From Erysipelotrichia bacterium (lineage in GTDB: Bacteria > Bacillota_I > Bacilli_A > Erysipelotrichales > Erysipelotrichaceae): 5,047 nt of DNA. This document shows, piece after piece, positions 1-5,047 of this stretch (position 1 is its first letter; every line of letters begins with the position of its first letter). The notes beneath the pieces are model-generated. The model saw nothing but the letters and a program-made list of their open reading frames with translations, did no database searches and was not told the DNA's origin. The stretch covers positions 1 to 5,047 of the forward strand of contig SAAR01000232.1 of the NCBI GenBank assembly GCA_009916335.1, given 5' to 3'. The translations under genes and the position numbers were made by a program.

Positions 1-176
1 TGACAGTTATTCAAAAGGCTTATTAAAGTTACTCTTTTTTAGCTTTGAAAATATCAATCATTTTCATATTCTACTATTGACATTTCTTAGCTGGACTTAA
101 ATTATGTTTATTTTCTTTCATATATAGAATAACAAGAGCACATTAAGGATTTATAAAGCGAATGTTAAGAGTATGT

Positions 177-236
177 AAAATTATAAAAGAACATGAGTGA
201 GTTTTTACTCTGATGTCCTTAATTTCATATAATTTA
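177..236. repeat. Imperfect inverted repeat (possible stem-loop)
   Basis: The core pairs ACATGAGT (191-198) with ACTC (207-210) and ATGT (213-216), leaving a two-base TG bulge, around a GAGTTTTT loop. AAG (187-189) and CTT (218-220) extend the stem past one mismatch, and flanking ATAATTT-type sequence can extend it weakly. There is no T-run characteristic of a terminator. The role is unknown, and much of it is A-T pairing. Confidence 0.25.
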
Positions 237-262
237 TAAAAAATAACAATAAATAAATAACC

Positions 263-291
263 TTGACATTTTTATCTATCAAGATTATTCT
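263..291 (+). promoter_or_regulatory. Candidate sigma-A promoter with no gene downstream
   Basis: The sequence shows a perfect TTGACA (263-268), a 17-nt spacer and TATTCT (286-291), which matches 4 of 6 positions of the -10 consensus. No coding region follows within the next 400 bases on this strand. It could be the promoter of a lost gene, of a small untranslated RNA, or a chance match in AT-rich DNA. Confidence 0.22.
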
Positions 292-487
292 TTAATTCGC
301 TTTTTATTTAATCTTATTAACTTAAACTTATCAAATAAATAATCAATTATGAAACTTGGAAAATCTATATTTGACAATAAAGATCAATTCATAAGTTTAT
401 CTAACTGTTAAGATGTTAGTGCTAATTTATCAGTTAAAGATTTCACCTAAAGTTATTTTATCCGTAGACTTAATATTTTCTAAATCT

Positions 488-512
488 AGTATCATGTATC
501 TATTAGATACTA
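488..512. repeat. Overlapping inverted repeats built on TATC/GATA
   Basis: Two alternative pairings share the same right arm. GTATCTA (496-502) pairs with TAGATAC (504-510) around a single T. TAGTATC (488-494) pairs with GATACTA (506-512) around 11 nt. A further GTATC copy lies at about 530. The ten bases TATCTATTAG at 497-506 recur at 2045-2054, inside and just beyond the palindrome upstream of the YedE-type gene. It could be an operator; no adjacent gene supports that directly. Confidence 0.3.
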
Positions 513-747
513 TTGCCATATGAGAATTCGTATCATCACAGGATAGCAATTACACTCTTTACTAAGTTTAAAATATGATTTACAAACTATGAATAAAATT
601 TCAATATAAAGTTATTTTCCATAGATATAAATTACTTTCTTTTTCACTTATGCAATATCAGTTTAGTTAAATCAATATAATTTTTATTTTTGTTTCTTCT
701 TCTAACACACTCAATTTTTGATGGATTTAATACTGTATATTATAAAA

Positions 748-762
748 TATCAACATTTGATA
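748..762 (-). terminator. Weak candidate terminator for the LysR-type gene
   Basis: On the minus strand, TATCAA and TTGATA form a 6-bp stem around a 3-nt loop, followed by TTTTATA. It lies about 30 bases past the stop codon of the LysR-type gene, where a terminator is expected. The stem has only one G-C pair and the T-run is short, so it would be a poor intrinsic terminator by itself. Confidence 0.27.
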
Positions 763-791
763 GAACTAATGATCTAAAGTATAAAAAACAC

Positions 792-1697
792 TTAAATATC
801 TATATTGTTCCATTTCCATGCAGCTACAAAATCCTTGAATTTTTCTTCTGCTGGAGAAAGATACCGGTTGTTACAATAGACCAAACTAAAATGCCTATTA
901 AGATTTAAGTCCTCAATTTCATATTGCTTCAGTCTTCCAGAGGCCACCTCACATTTTACTGAGATATCAGACGCAAAACTAATACCAATATTTAATGACA
1001 CCATCTTTTTTAACGCTTCCAAACTATAATTAATTGTCCGCGATTTAAATATATTTATATCAAGTTTTTTTTCTTTCAAAGCTCTTTCTATAAGCAGCCT
1101 TGTTCCAGATCCTTCTTCTCTAAGTACAATTTCTTCTCCTATTAAGCTCTTAATACTAATAGAATCCGTATTAAAAGATTTTTCTGGTGAAGTTATTAAT
1201 ACCAATCTGTCCTCAAAAAAATCGATATATTTGATTCCTTCATTAGGATATTTTGCTCCAATAAATCCAAAATTAGTCTTTCCTACCAGTATTTCCTCAG
1301 CTACTTCCTTTGAATCCTTGTGTCTAATAGAAAACAAAACTTGAGGATAAGCTTCCTTAAATGCCTTTATAATATGAGGAAGAAGGTACTGTTCTGGTAT
1401 TGTACTTGCACATATTTCCAGTACTCCTTCAATTTTCTTATTATCCGGGTCAAGCGCCATCTTAGCTTTATCGCGGGCATTAAGTATTTCTAAAGCATGA
1501 GGGAAAAATTCTTCTCCGCCTTTAGTTAATGTTGTATTTCTATTTCTTCTATCAAACAATATAATTCCAAGTTCTTTTTCTAACTTTTGAATGTTACTAG
1601 TGATAGCTGGCTGCGACAAAAATAAAACATCGGCTGCCTTAGAAAAACTACATTTTCGCGCTACCGCAACAAAGCACTCTACTTGTTTAAACTCCAT
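792..1697 (-). CDS. LysR-type transcriptional regulator, selenium-metabolism-associated type
   Basis: This is a cytoplasmic DNA-binding regulator that probably controls the divergent YedE operon in response to a small ligand. The 301-residue length is normal for the family. Residues 1-60 form the winged helix-turn-helix, with the typical pattern FVAVARKCSFSKAADVL, LSQPAITSNIQKLEKELG and LFDR. Residues 90-295 resemble the two-lobed periplasmic-binding-protein-like effector domain, including the GxGTR-like segment EEGSGTRLL. The ATG start lies downstream of a modest AAAGGATG ribosome site. The gene follows the DUF1858 gene by 43 nt on the same strand and is probably cotranscribed with it. LysR proteins of this sequence type are commonly annotated as associated with selenium metabolism, and the YedE-type neighbour agrees. 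The ligand cannot be read from the sequence. Fold assignment is very firm; the selenium role is inferred. Confidence 0.93.
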   Translation of the reverse strand: MEFKQVECFVAVARKCSFSKAADVLFLSQPAITSNIQKLEKELGIILFDRRNRNTTLTKGGEEFFPHALEILNARDKAKMALDPDNKKIEGVLEICASTIPEQYLLPHIIKAFKEAYPQVLFSIRHKDSKEVAEEILVGKTNFGFIGAKYPNEGIKYIDFFEDRLVLITSPEKSFNTDSISIKSLIGEEIVLREEGSGTRLLIERALKEKKLDINIFKSRTINYSLEALKKMVSLNIGISFASDISVKCEVASGRLKQYEIEDLNLNRHFSLVYCNNRYLSPAEEKFKDFVAAWKWNNIDI

Positions 1698-1740
1698 TTA
1701 CTTCACATCCTTTATCATGGAAATATAAATCACTTTTATA

Positions 1741-1944
1741 CTATTTCTCAGCAATCAAAATGTTTATTTTATTAAGCATCTCTTCTGAATTTATACTATA
1801 CTCCATTGCAATGGTCTCAATGGAATCAAATAAGTTGTTACAAAGCAAACACTTACCTGCAATATCATCATAAGCTCTAAACACTTCTTCAGTTTCTGGA
1901 TAATTTTCTATTATTTCTAACATAGTCATGTTTTTTGTTATCAA
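1741..1944 (-). CDS. DUF1858 domain small protein with CxxC
   Basis: This is a 67-residue soluble protein of the DUF1858 family. The N-terminus (MITKNMTMLEIIENYPET, then EVF) matches the family's usual opening, followed by a CxxC pair (Cys32, Cys35) and a helical C-terminus ending in a SINSEEMLNKIN-like helix. Family members often occur alone or fused to redox or hybrid-cluster-type proteins. The CxxC suggests a metal-binding or thiol-redox role, but the function is not established. The start is TTG at 1942-1944. It is chosen because AAGGGGG lies 7 nt upstream and because the family N-terminus begins exactly there; the internal ATG codons would remove conserved residues. The gene lies immediately upstream of the LysR-type gene in the same direction, so the two are probably cotranscribed. 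Whether it acts on the regulator or on selenium/sulfur chemistry is unknown. Confidence 0.85.
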   Translation of the reverse strand: MITKNMTMLEIIENYPETEEVFRAYDDIAGKCLLCNNLFDSIETIAMEYSINSEEMLNKINILIAEK

Positions 1945-2031
1945 TTGATAGCCCCCTTAAAATCATATGTTCATAACTTTTCCGTTGTCTTTTACTTATC
2001 ATACTATTTGTTTTAGTGATATTTAGGTTTT

Positions 2032-2050
2032 TAGATATAGATTATATCTA
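2032..2050. promoter_or_regulatory. Palindromic LysR-type operator candidate
   Basis: TAGATATA (2032-2039) and TATATCTA (2043-2050) are perfect 8-bp inverted arms separated by GAT. The core has the T-N11-A form with interrupted dyad symmetry typical of LysR recognition sites. Its centre (2041) lies about 65 bp upstream of the start point predicted from the -10 at 2094-2099, the classical position of a LysR recognition site at an activated divergent promoter. A second loose dyad, CTAT (2065-2068) with ATAG (2081-2084), spans the -35 region and could be the activation half-site. Binding itself is inferred. Confidence 0.55.
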
Positions 2051-2062
2051 TTAGTAATACAA
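2034..2062 (-). promoter_or_regulatory. Candidate promoter for the DUF1858-LysR transcript
   Basis: On the minus strand, TTGTAT (2062-2057), a 17-nt spacer and TATATC (2039-2034) form a weak sigma-A-like pair. The -10 overlaps the 19-bp palindrome at 2032-2050, an arrangement that would allow the autorepression usual for LysR regulators. A perfect TATAAT (2046-2041) also lies here but lacks a good -35. A TATGAT (2003-1998) closer to the gene is another alternative. Confidence 0.3.
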
Positions 2063-2070
2063 CCCTATCT

Positions 2071-2099
2071 GTGATATTTTATAGTCATACTAGTATTAT
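2071..2099 (+). promoter_or_regulatory. Candidate promoter of the YedE operon
   Basis: GTGATA (2071-2076, 4 of 6 matches to the -35 consensus), a 17-nt spacer and TATTAT (2094-2099, 5 of 6 matches to the -10) predict a start near 2106, giving a leader of about 30 nt. The weak -35 suits an activator-dependent promoter. The perfect 10-bp palindrome ATACTAGTAT (2087-2096) overlaps the upstream half of the -10. Confidence 0.45.
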
Positions 2100-2135
2100 A
2101 CCAAATTTAATGGAGTAAGGGGGATTTTTGATAAT

Positions 2136-3218
2136 ATGAAAAATTTATTTGCAACAAAAAAAGGAATTGTTGGAGTTGGAGTAGTTATTGGCATTTTAGC
2201 TTCACTCTTACAATTGTGGGGTAATCCTGCAAATATGGGTATTTGTGTAGCTTGTTTCGTAAGAGATATGACAGGAGCTCTAGGTTTACATCGAGCGGGA
2301 GTTGTTCAGTATCTACGCCCAGAAATAATGGGTTTTGTTTTAGGCTCTTTTATAGCAGCTTATGCTTTTAAGGAGTTTAAATCACGCGTTGGATCAGCAC
2401 CTTTAGTAAGATTTATTCTAGGATTCTTTGCTATGATTGGGGCACTAATATTTCTTGGTTGCCCTTGGCGAGCGATACTTCGTTTAGCTGGAGGAGACTT
2501 AAATGCAATTTTAGGATTACTTGGTCTTGCCGTAGGTATCTGGGTTGGTACACTATTTCTTAAATCTGGATATAATTTAGGATCAAGTCACAATACTTAT
2601 ACCTCTGTAGGTTGGATTTTCCCAGTAGTTATGGTTAGTTTTCTAGTTCTGTTATTCTTCAATCCAATGATTTCAGGACAAGCTCAAAGTGGTGTCCTAT
2701 TTTATAGCCTTGAAGGGCCTGGATCAATGCATGCACCACTACTTATATCTCTAGGAATTGGATTAGTAATTGGCTTTATAGCACAAAGAAGCCGCTTTTG
2801 TACCATGGGTGCTATCCGTGATGTAATACTATTCAAGCAGACACATCTTCTTATGGGATTAATAAGTATGGCAGTTGCAGCATTTATAATGAATCTTGTA
2901 CTTAGTCAGTTTAAACTTGGGTTTGCAGAACAACCCATAGCTCATACTATGCATATCTGGAATTTTGCAGGGATGGTACTAGCAGGATTAGCCTTTACTC
3001 TTGCAGGTGGATGCCCTGGGCGTCAACTGTTTTTATCAGGTGAAGGCGATGGAGATGCGGCAGTATTTGTAATAGGAATGATTGTCGGTGCTGGCTTTGC
3101 TCATAATTTTGGACTTGCTAGTTCTGGTGCTGGTGCTACATCGGCTGGAATAATTGCACTTTTCATTGGCTTAGTATCTTGTCTATTAATCGGTTTTACA
3201 ATGAGAGAAAATTTTTAG
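2136..3218 (+). CDS. YedE-type putative selenium/sulfur transporter
   Basis: This is a 360-residue integral membrane protein of the YedE/YeeE family, of the version linked to selenium metabolism and annotated as a putative selenium transporter. About ten hydrophobic spans are visible, roughly at residues 10-27, 63-78, 91-107, 122-141, 159-175, 200-217, 237-257, 277-291, 306-322 and 333-355. Cysteine motifs typical of the family are present: NMGICVACFVRD (Cys37, Cys40), GCPWR (Cys109), RFCTMGAIRD (Cys222) and GGCPGRQ (Cys293). The GCP and FCT motifs recur in both halves, consistent with an internally duplicated fold; in YeeE relatives such cysteines are thought to relay a thiosulfate-type substrate. 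The substrate here, selenium or sulfur, is inferred. The ATG is preceded by AAGGGGG, but 12 nt away, which is longer than usual; no better in-frame start is seen. It is the first gene of a four-gene operon. Confidence 0.92.
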   Translation: MKNLFATKKGIVGVGVVIGILASLLQLWGNPANMGICVACFVRDMTGALGLHRAGVVQYLRPEIMGFVLGSFIAAYAFKEFKSRVGSAPLVRFILGFFAMIGALIFLGCPWRAILRLAGGDLNAILGLLGLAVGIWVGTLFLKSGYNLGSSHNTYTSVGWIFPVVMVSFLVLLFFNPMISGQAQSGVLFYSLEGPGSMHAPLLISLGIGLVIGFIAQRSRFCTMGAIRDVILFKQTHLLMGLISMAVAAFIMNLVLSQFKLGFAEQPIAHTMHIWNFAGMVLAGLAFTLAGGCPGRQLFLSGEGDGDAAVFVIGMIVGAGFAHNFGLASSGAGATSAGIIALFIGLVSCLLIGFTMRENF

Positions 3219-3231
3219 GAGGGGTTTAAAA

Positions 3232-3453
3232 ATGAATAATATTATTGATGCTAAAGGGCTTTCATGCCCCCAACCTGTTATATTAACACTAAATGCAATC
3301 AAAAAAATAAAAACCGGTGAACTAACTGTTTTAGTCGACACGCAAACATCAAAGGAAAATGTAAACCGAGCAGCTAAGTCTAAAGGTTGGAACGTTGAAA
3401 AGGTTGAATCGGTAAACGATTCATATAAGATTGTATTAAGAAAGGGGAATTAG
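3232..3453 (+). CDS. TusA/YedF-like sulfurtransferase domain protein
   Basis: This is a 73-residue cytoplasmic protein of the TusA/SirA fold. The signature DAKGLSCPQPV (residues 6-16) contains the CPxP motif, in which Cys12 would carry a persulfide or selenide. The rest matches the expected beta-alpha-beta layout: a helix at about 15-26, a strand at GELTVLVD, the SKENVNRAAKSKGW helix and a final strand at YKIVLRK. Selenium-linked YedF proteins usually have this domain followed by a DsrE-like domain of roughly 100 residues; that part is absent here and the protein is complete with only the TusA domain. AGGAGGGG overlaps the stop of the YedE-type gene and sits 7 nt from the ATG, implying coupled expression. 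A transfer partner role for YedE and the DUF3343 protein is inferred from the gene order. Confidence 0.9.
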   Translation: MNNIIDAKGLSCPQPVILTLNAIKKIKTGELTVLVDTQTSKENVNRAAKSKGWNVEKVESVNDSYKIVLRKGN

Positions 3454-3454
3454 T

Positions 3455-3991
3455 ATGTTTAATCTTTTCAAAAAAAAGAATTCTGAATTTATTCCTGATA
3501 ATCATGGGCGTGGAATCCTAGTTTTTGAGAATACTACCCAAGTCATTAAAGCAGAAAATATATTGAAAAGCAATGGATGGGAAATAAAAGTCATGGGCCC
3601 ACCACCAAATATAAGGAGTGGCTGCGACTTAGTCATAGAATTCCCACTGATAGAAGAACTCTCCATTACAAGAGCTCTATCTGAAGTAAATATTCATCCT
3701 TTACAAGTAGTTCCTGTAAATGAAGATTTATTGGAACCAGTAAATCTACTTCATGAAAAAGAATATAGTAAATACCTTATGATCAGAGCAGCCAATATGA
3801 AAATAACTGTTGATCGAGAAACTAATATAATTGTAAATGTATCAGGTGGTGGCTGCCCAGATGTTCCTTACCTTGCAGAGCAAATGGTAGACAAACATTT
3901 AAATGAGGCACCACAACCCAAAGATATAGGACACACCTTATGTGCCTATGCTCTTCAGATTGCTTACGATAGGGTGGTGGAATTATGTTAG
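3455..3991 (+). CDS. DUF3343 (Se/S-carrier-like) protein with extra C-terminal domain
   Basis: This is a soluble 178-residue protein with two parts. Residues 18-90 form a DUF3343 domain, a family described as putative selenium/sulfur carrier-like. It starts at GRGILVFENTTQVIKAENIL, has the GWEIKVMGPPP strand-turn, and carries RSGC with Cys57 before LVIEFP. Residues 105-178 form a second region with MKITVD, then SGGGCPDVPYLA (Cys134), a Cys163 in the HTLCAYAL helix, and a last residue that is also cysteine (Cys178). I do not know a named family for this C-terminal region. Cys57 and Cys134 are the likely functional thiols. The gene starts 1 nt after the TusA-like stop, with AAAGGGG upstream, and overlaps the next gene by 7 nt. 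A role in handling activated selenium or sulfur is inferred from context; the DUF3343 assignment itself is fairly firm. Confidence 0.83.
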   Translation: MFNLFKKKNSEFIPDNHGRGILVFENTTQVIKAENILKSNGWEIKVMGPPPNIRSGCDLVIEFPLIEELSITRALSEVNIHPLQVVPVNEDLLEPVNLLHEKEYSKYLMIRAANMKITVDRETNIIVNVSGGGCPDVPYLAEQMVDKHLNEAPQPKDIGHTLCAYALQIAYDRVVELC

Positions 3992-4845
3992 GTATTGTAG
4001 GAACTATCCCAGAAGAAAATTTCCCCCTGATTTCAGGCCCTGTTTCCTTAGAGGATGACTATATTGTTATTGGAAACAATCATATTAATGTTAATCGTGG
4101 AACTCCAGCAATGATAGCTGCAGCTGTTGCAACTCTAAAATATATGGATAAACCCACTCCCTTCTGTTATTTAGTAGGAGATATTGGCAATGGAAAAGGC
4201 TGTAAACTTCTTTATAAAGAATTAGAAGAAAATATAATAAATACATCTTTTGACACTCTGGCTTTTCATTATTTTCAACCAGAAGTAACTTTATTTAAAA
4301 AAGTGATTGCAGAAATTTCGAAAATGCCTAAACGACCAACTTTAATAGCTGATGCAGGCTTTATGTATGTTGCTAAAATGGGGGGAGATGCTCGGTTTTT
4401 TGACTTGTTTACACCTGATGCTGGGGAACTTGCATATTTGGCTGATGAAAAAGCTCCTCACCCTTTTTATACAAGAGGATTTATATTACATGAAGATAAC
4501 CAAGTACCTGACCTTATAAAAAGGGCATATCAACATAATAATGCTGCATCCCATCTCTTAGTAAAAGGATCAAAAGACTATGTAGCAGATAAAGATGGCA
4601 TAATTGAAATAATAGAAAATCCAATTGTGGAAACGCTTGAACCAATTGGAGGGACTGGCGATACATTAACAGGAATTGTATCTGCCTTGGTTGCCTCAGG
4701 TCTAGATATAAAGACAGCGTCAGCTAAAGCTGCAATGGTTAATCGACTAGCTGGCTTTTATGCTAAACCAACTCCAGCAACACAAATCTATGATATTATA
4801 AAACAAATTCCTAGAGCCCTTAATGAGGTGCTTAAAAACAAATAA
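3985..4845 (+). CDS. Ribokinase-fold protein, NAD(P)H-hydrate dehydratase-like
   Basis: This 286-residue protein resembles the C-terminal domain of YjeF (ADP/ATP-dependent NAD(P)H-hydrate dehydratase, NnrD), a ribokinase-superfamily fold of about this length. Motifs seen in order are RGTPAMIAAA (38-47), LVGDIGNGKGCKLLYKEL (63-80), TLIADAG (119-125), FTPDAGELAYL (142-152), LLVKGSKDY (191-199) and the anion-hole and base motif GGTGDTLTG (222-230, with Asp226 as the expected catalytic residue). The substrate may be NAD(P)HX or a different small molecule: the N-terminal third is unlike typical NnrD, and I know no direct reason for NADHX repair in selenium metabolism. The ATG lies inside the end of the preceding gene (ATGTTAG overlap), with AGGGTGGTGG upstream, so translation is coupled. 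The fold is firm; the reaction is a guess. Confidence 0.8.
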   Translation: MLGIVGTIPEENFPLISGPVSLEDDYIVIGNNHINVNRGTPAMIAAAVATLKYMDKPTPFCYLVGDIGNGKGCKLLYKELEENIINTSFDTLAFHYFQPEVTLFKKVIAEISKMPKRPTLIADAGFMYVAKMGGDARFFDLFTPDAGELAYLADEKAPHPFYTRGFILHEDNQVPDLIKRAYQHNNAASHLLVKGSKDYVADKDGIIEIIENPIVETLEPIGGTGDTLTGIVSALVASGLDIKTASAKAAMVNRLAGFYAKPTPATQIYDIIKQIPRALNEVLKNK

Positions 4846-4854
4846 AGAATCAGA

Positions 4855-4870
4855 AGTATTGAAAAATACT
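4855..4870 (+). other. GNRA-loop hairpin just after the operon
   Basis: AGTATT (4855-4860) and AATACT (4865-4870) form a perfect 6-bp stem closed by a GAAA tetraloop, starting 9 nt past the operon's last stop codon. There is no following T-run (ACTTGATTTA follows), so it is a poor intrinsic terminator. It may help stabilise the 3' end of the operon mRNA. Confidence 0.35.
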
Positions 4871-5047
4871 ACTTGATTTAAAGGAGGTAAATCTTGCTGG
4901 AATAAATTTTCCTCAGTATATTGATTTGATTGTAAGTAATCTCCCGGCTAATTCTAAGATAGACGCTGATTCCATTATTAGAAATAACACGATGTATCCT
5001 TTATATACAGTCTTCATGTCTGATAAGAGAAGCAAGGATGTATATAA
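4863..5047 (+). pseudogene. 5'-truncated TnsD/TniQ-family fragment, runs off window
   Basis: An open frame follows a TGA at 4860-4862 and continues to the window end. It encodes about 61 residues that read like the interior of a TnsD/TniQ protein, the target-selecting component of Tn7-like transposons. Visible features are INFPQYIDLIVSNLP, in the position where the family has a leucine-proline-rich helix, and RNNTMYPLYTVFMSDKR, corresponding to the family's HTLFPLYxxF-type motif with Asn in place of His. The usual first 40 or so residues are missing, including the FPxPYxDE-type start. There is no suitable start codon early in the frame. The AAAGGAGGT at 4880-4888 is followed only by a four-codon TTG frame ending in TAA. 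The kinase-like gene ends just upstream, so the missing part cannot lie there intact. It is most likely a decayed transposon remnant; the rest lies beyond the window. Confidence 0.55.

Larger units (their letters stand above)
1..791. other. AT-rich region with no convincing gene
   Basis: This stretch is extremely AT-rich and is interrupted by stop codons in all frames, with no open frame showing family resemblance, a ribosome binding site or protein-like composition. It contains three TTGACA hexamers on the plus strand (77-82, 263-268, 371-376). Only the second has a reasonable -10 partner. Several small inverted repeats are also present, the best at 488-512. It could be a decayed gene region or a long intergenic region; I cannot recognise any ancestral protein in it. 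No tRNA, CRISPR repeat or riboswitch consensus was seen. Confidence 0.6.

Noticed and set aside
371..399. Third TTGACA as a promoter
   Set aside because: No acceptable -10 lies at 16-18 nt spacing.
690..908. 72-residue plus-strand open frame
   Set aside because: It runs antisense over the 3' end of the LysR-type gene, has no clear ribosome site and its translation has low-complexity, non-family composition. It is a shadow frame.
2087..2096. ATACTAGTAT palindrome as a separate operator
   Set aside because: It is a perfect 10-bp palindrome overlapping the -10, but it is short and AT-rich, and no second regulator is suggested; it is noted only within the promoter entry.
4860..4862. TGA before the TniQ-like frame as a possible selenocysteine codon
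   Set aside because: The frame upstream of the TGA does not continue a recognisable protein and overlaps the end of the kinase-like gene. No SECIS-type hairpin with a convincing downstream position was seen, and none of the genes here needs an in-frame TGA.
4855..4870. Hairpin as the operon terminator
   Set aside because: The 6-bp, mostly A-T stem is not followed by a T-run, so I list it as a structure of unknown role rather than as an intrinsic terminator.
4894..4905. AAAGGAGGT followed by a TTG start
   Set aside because: The frame TTG CTG GAA TAA ends after three sense codons. The purine run is better read as codons Lys-Glu-Val of the TniQ-like fragment.

Overview
The window is an AT-rich stretch of a low-GC Gram-positive chromosome. 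AT-biased codons, purine-rich ribosome binding sites close to most starts, a TTG start and the gene families present all point to an anaerobic clostridium or close relative. No RNA gene marks the species, so this is an inference from composition and gene content.

Layout: (1) Positions 1-791 carry no convincing gene. They are very AT-rich and hold only weak promoter-like and inverted-repeat signals. (2) Positions 792-1944 hold two minus-strand genes: a TTG-initiated 67-residue DUF1858 protein with a CxxC pair, followed by a LysR-type regulator of the kind found with selenium metabolism genes. (3) The 191-bp divergent intergenic region (1945-2135) contains a 19-bp palindrome (8-bp arms) that suits a LysR operator. 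It is centred about 65 bp upstream of the start point predicted from a -10/-35 pair reading to the right. (4) Positions 2136-4845 form a tight four-gene plus-strand operon: a YedE-type membrane protein, a free-standing TusA/YedF-type domain with CPxP, a DUF3343 (Se/S-carrier-like) protein with a second cysteine-containing domain, and a ribokinase-fold protein resembling ADP/ATP-dependent NAD(P)H-hydrate dehydratase. Spacings are 13 nt, 1 nt and a 7-nt overlap. (5) After the operon (4863-5047, running off the window) lies an open frame without a start that reads like the interior of a TnsD/TniQ transposon targeting protein. This is probably a 5'-truncated mobile-element remnant.

Working model: YedE brings in a selenium or sulfur species. 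The TusA-like protein and the DUF3343 protein, both with conserved-looking cysteines, pass it on in the cytoplasm. The LysR regulator controls the operon from the divergent promoter region. The jobs of the kinase-like protein, of the C-terminal half of the DUF3343 protein and of the DUF1858 protein in this pathway are unknown, and they are the most interesting open questions here. No selD, selA, selB or tRNA-Sec is in the window, so the selenium link rests on family associations.
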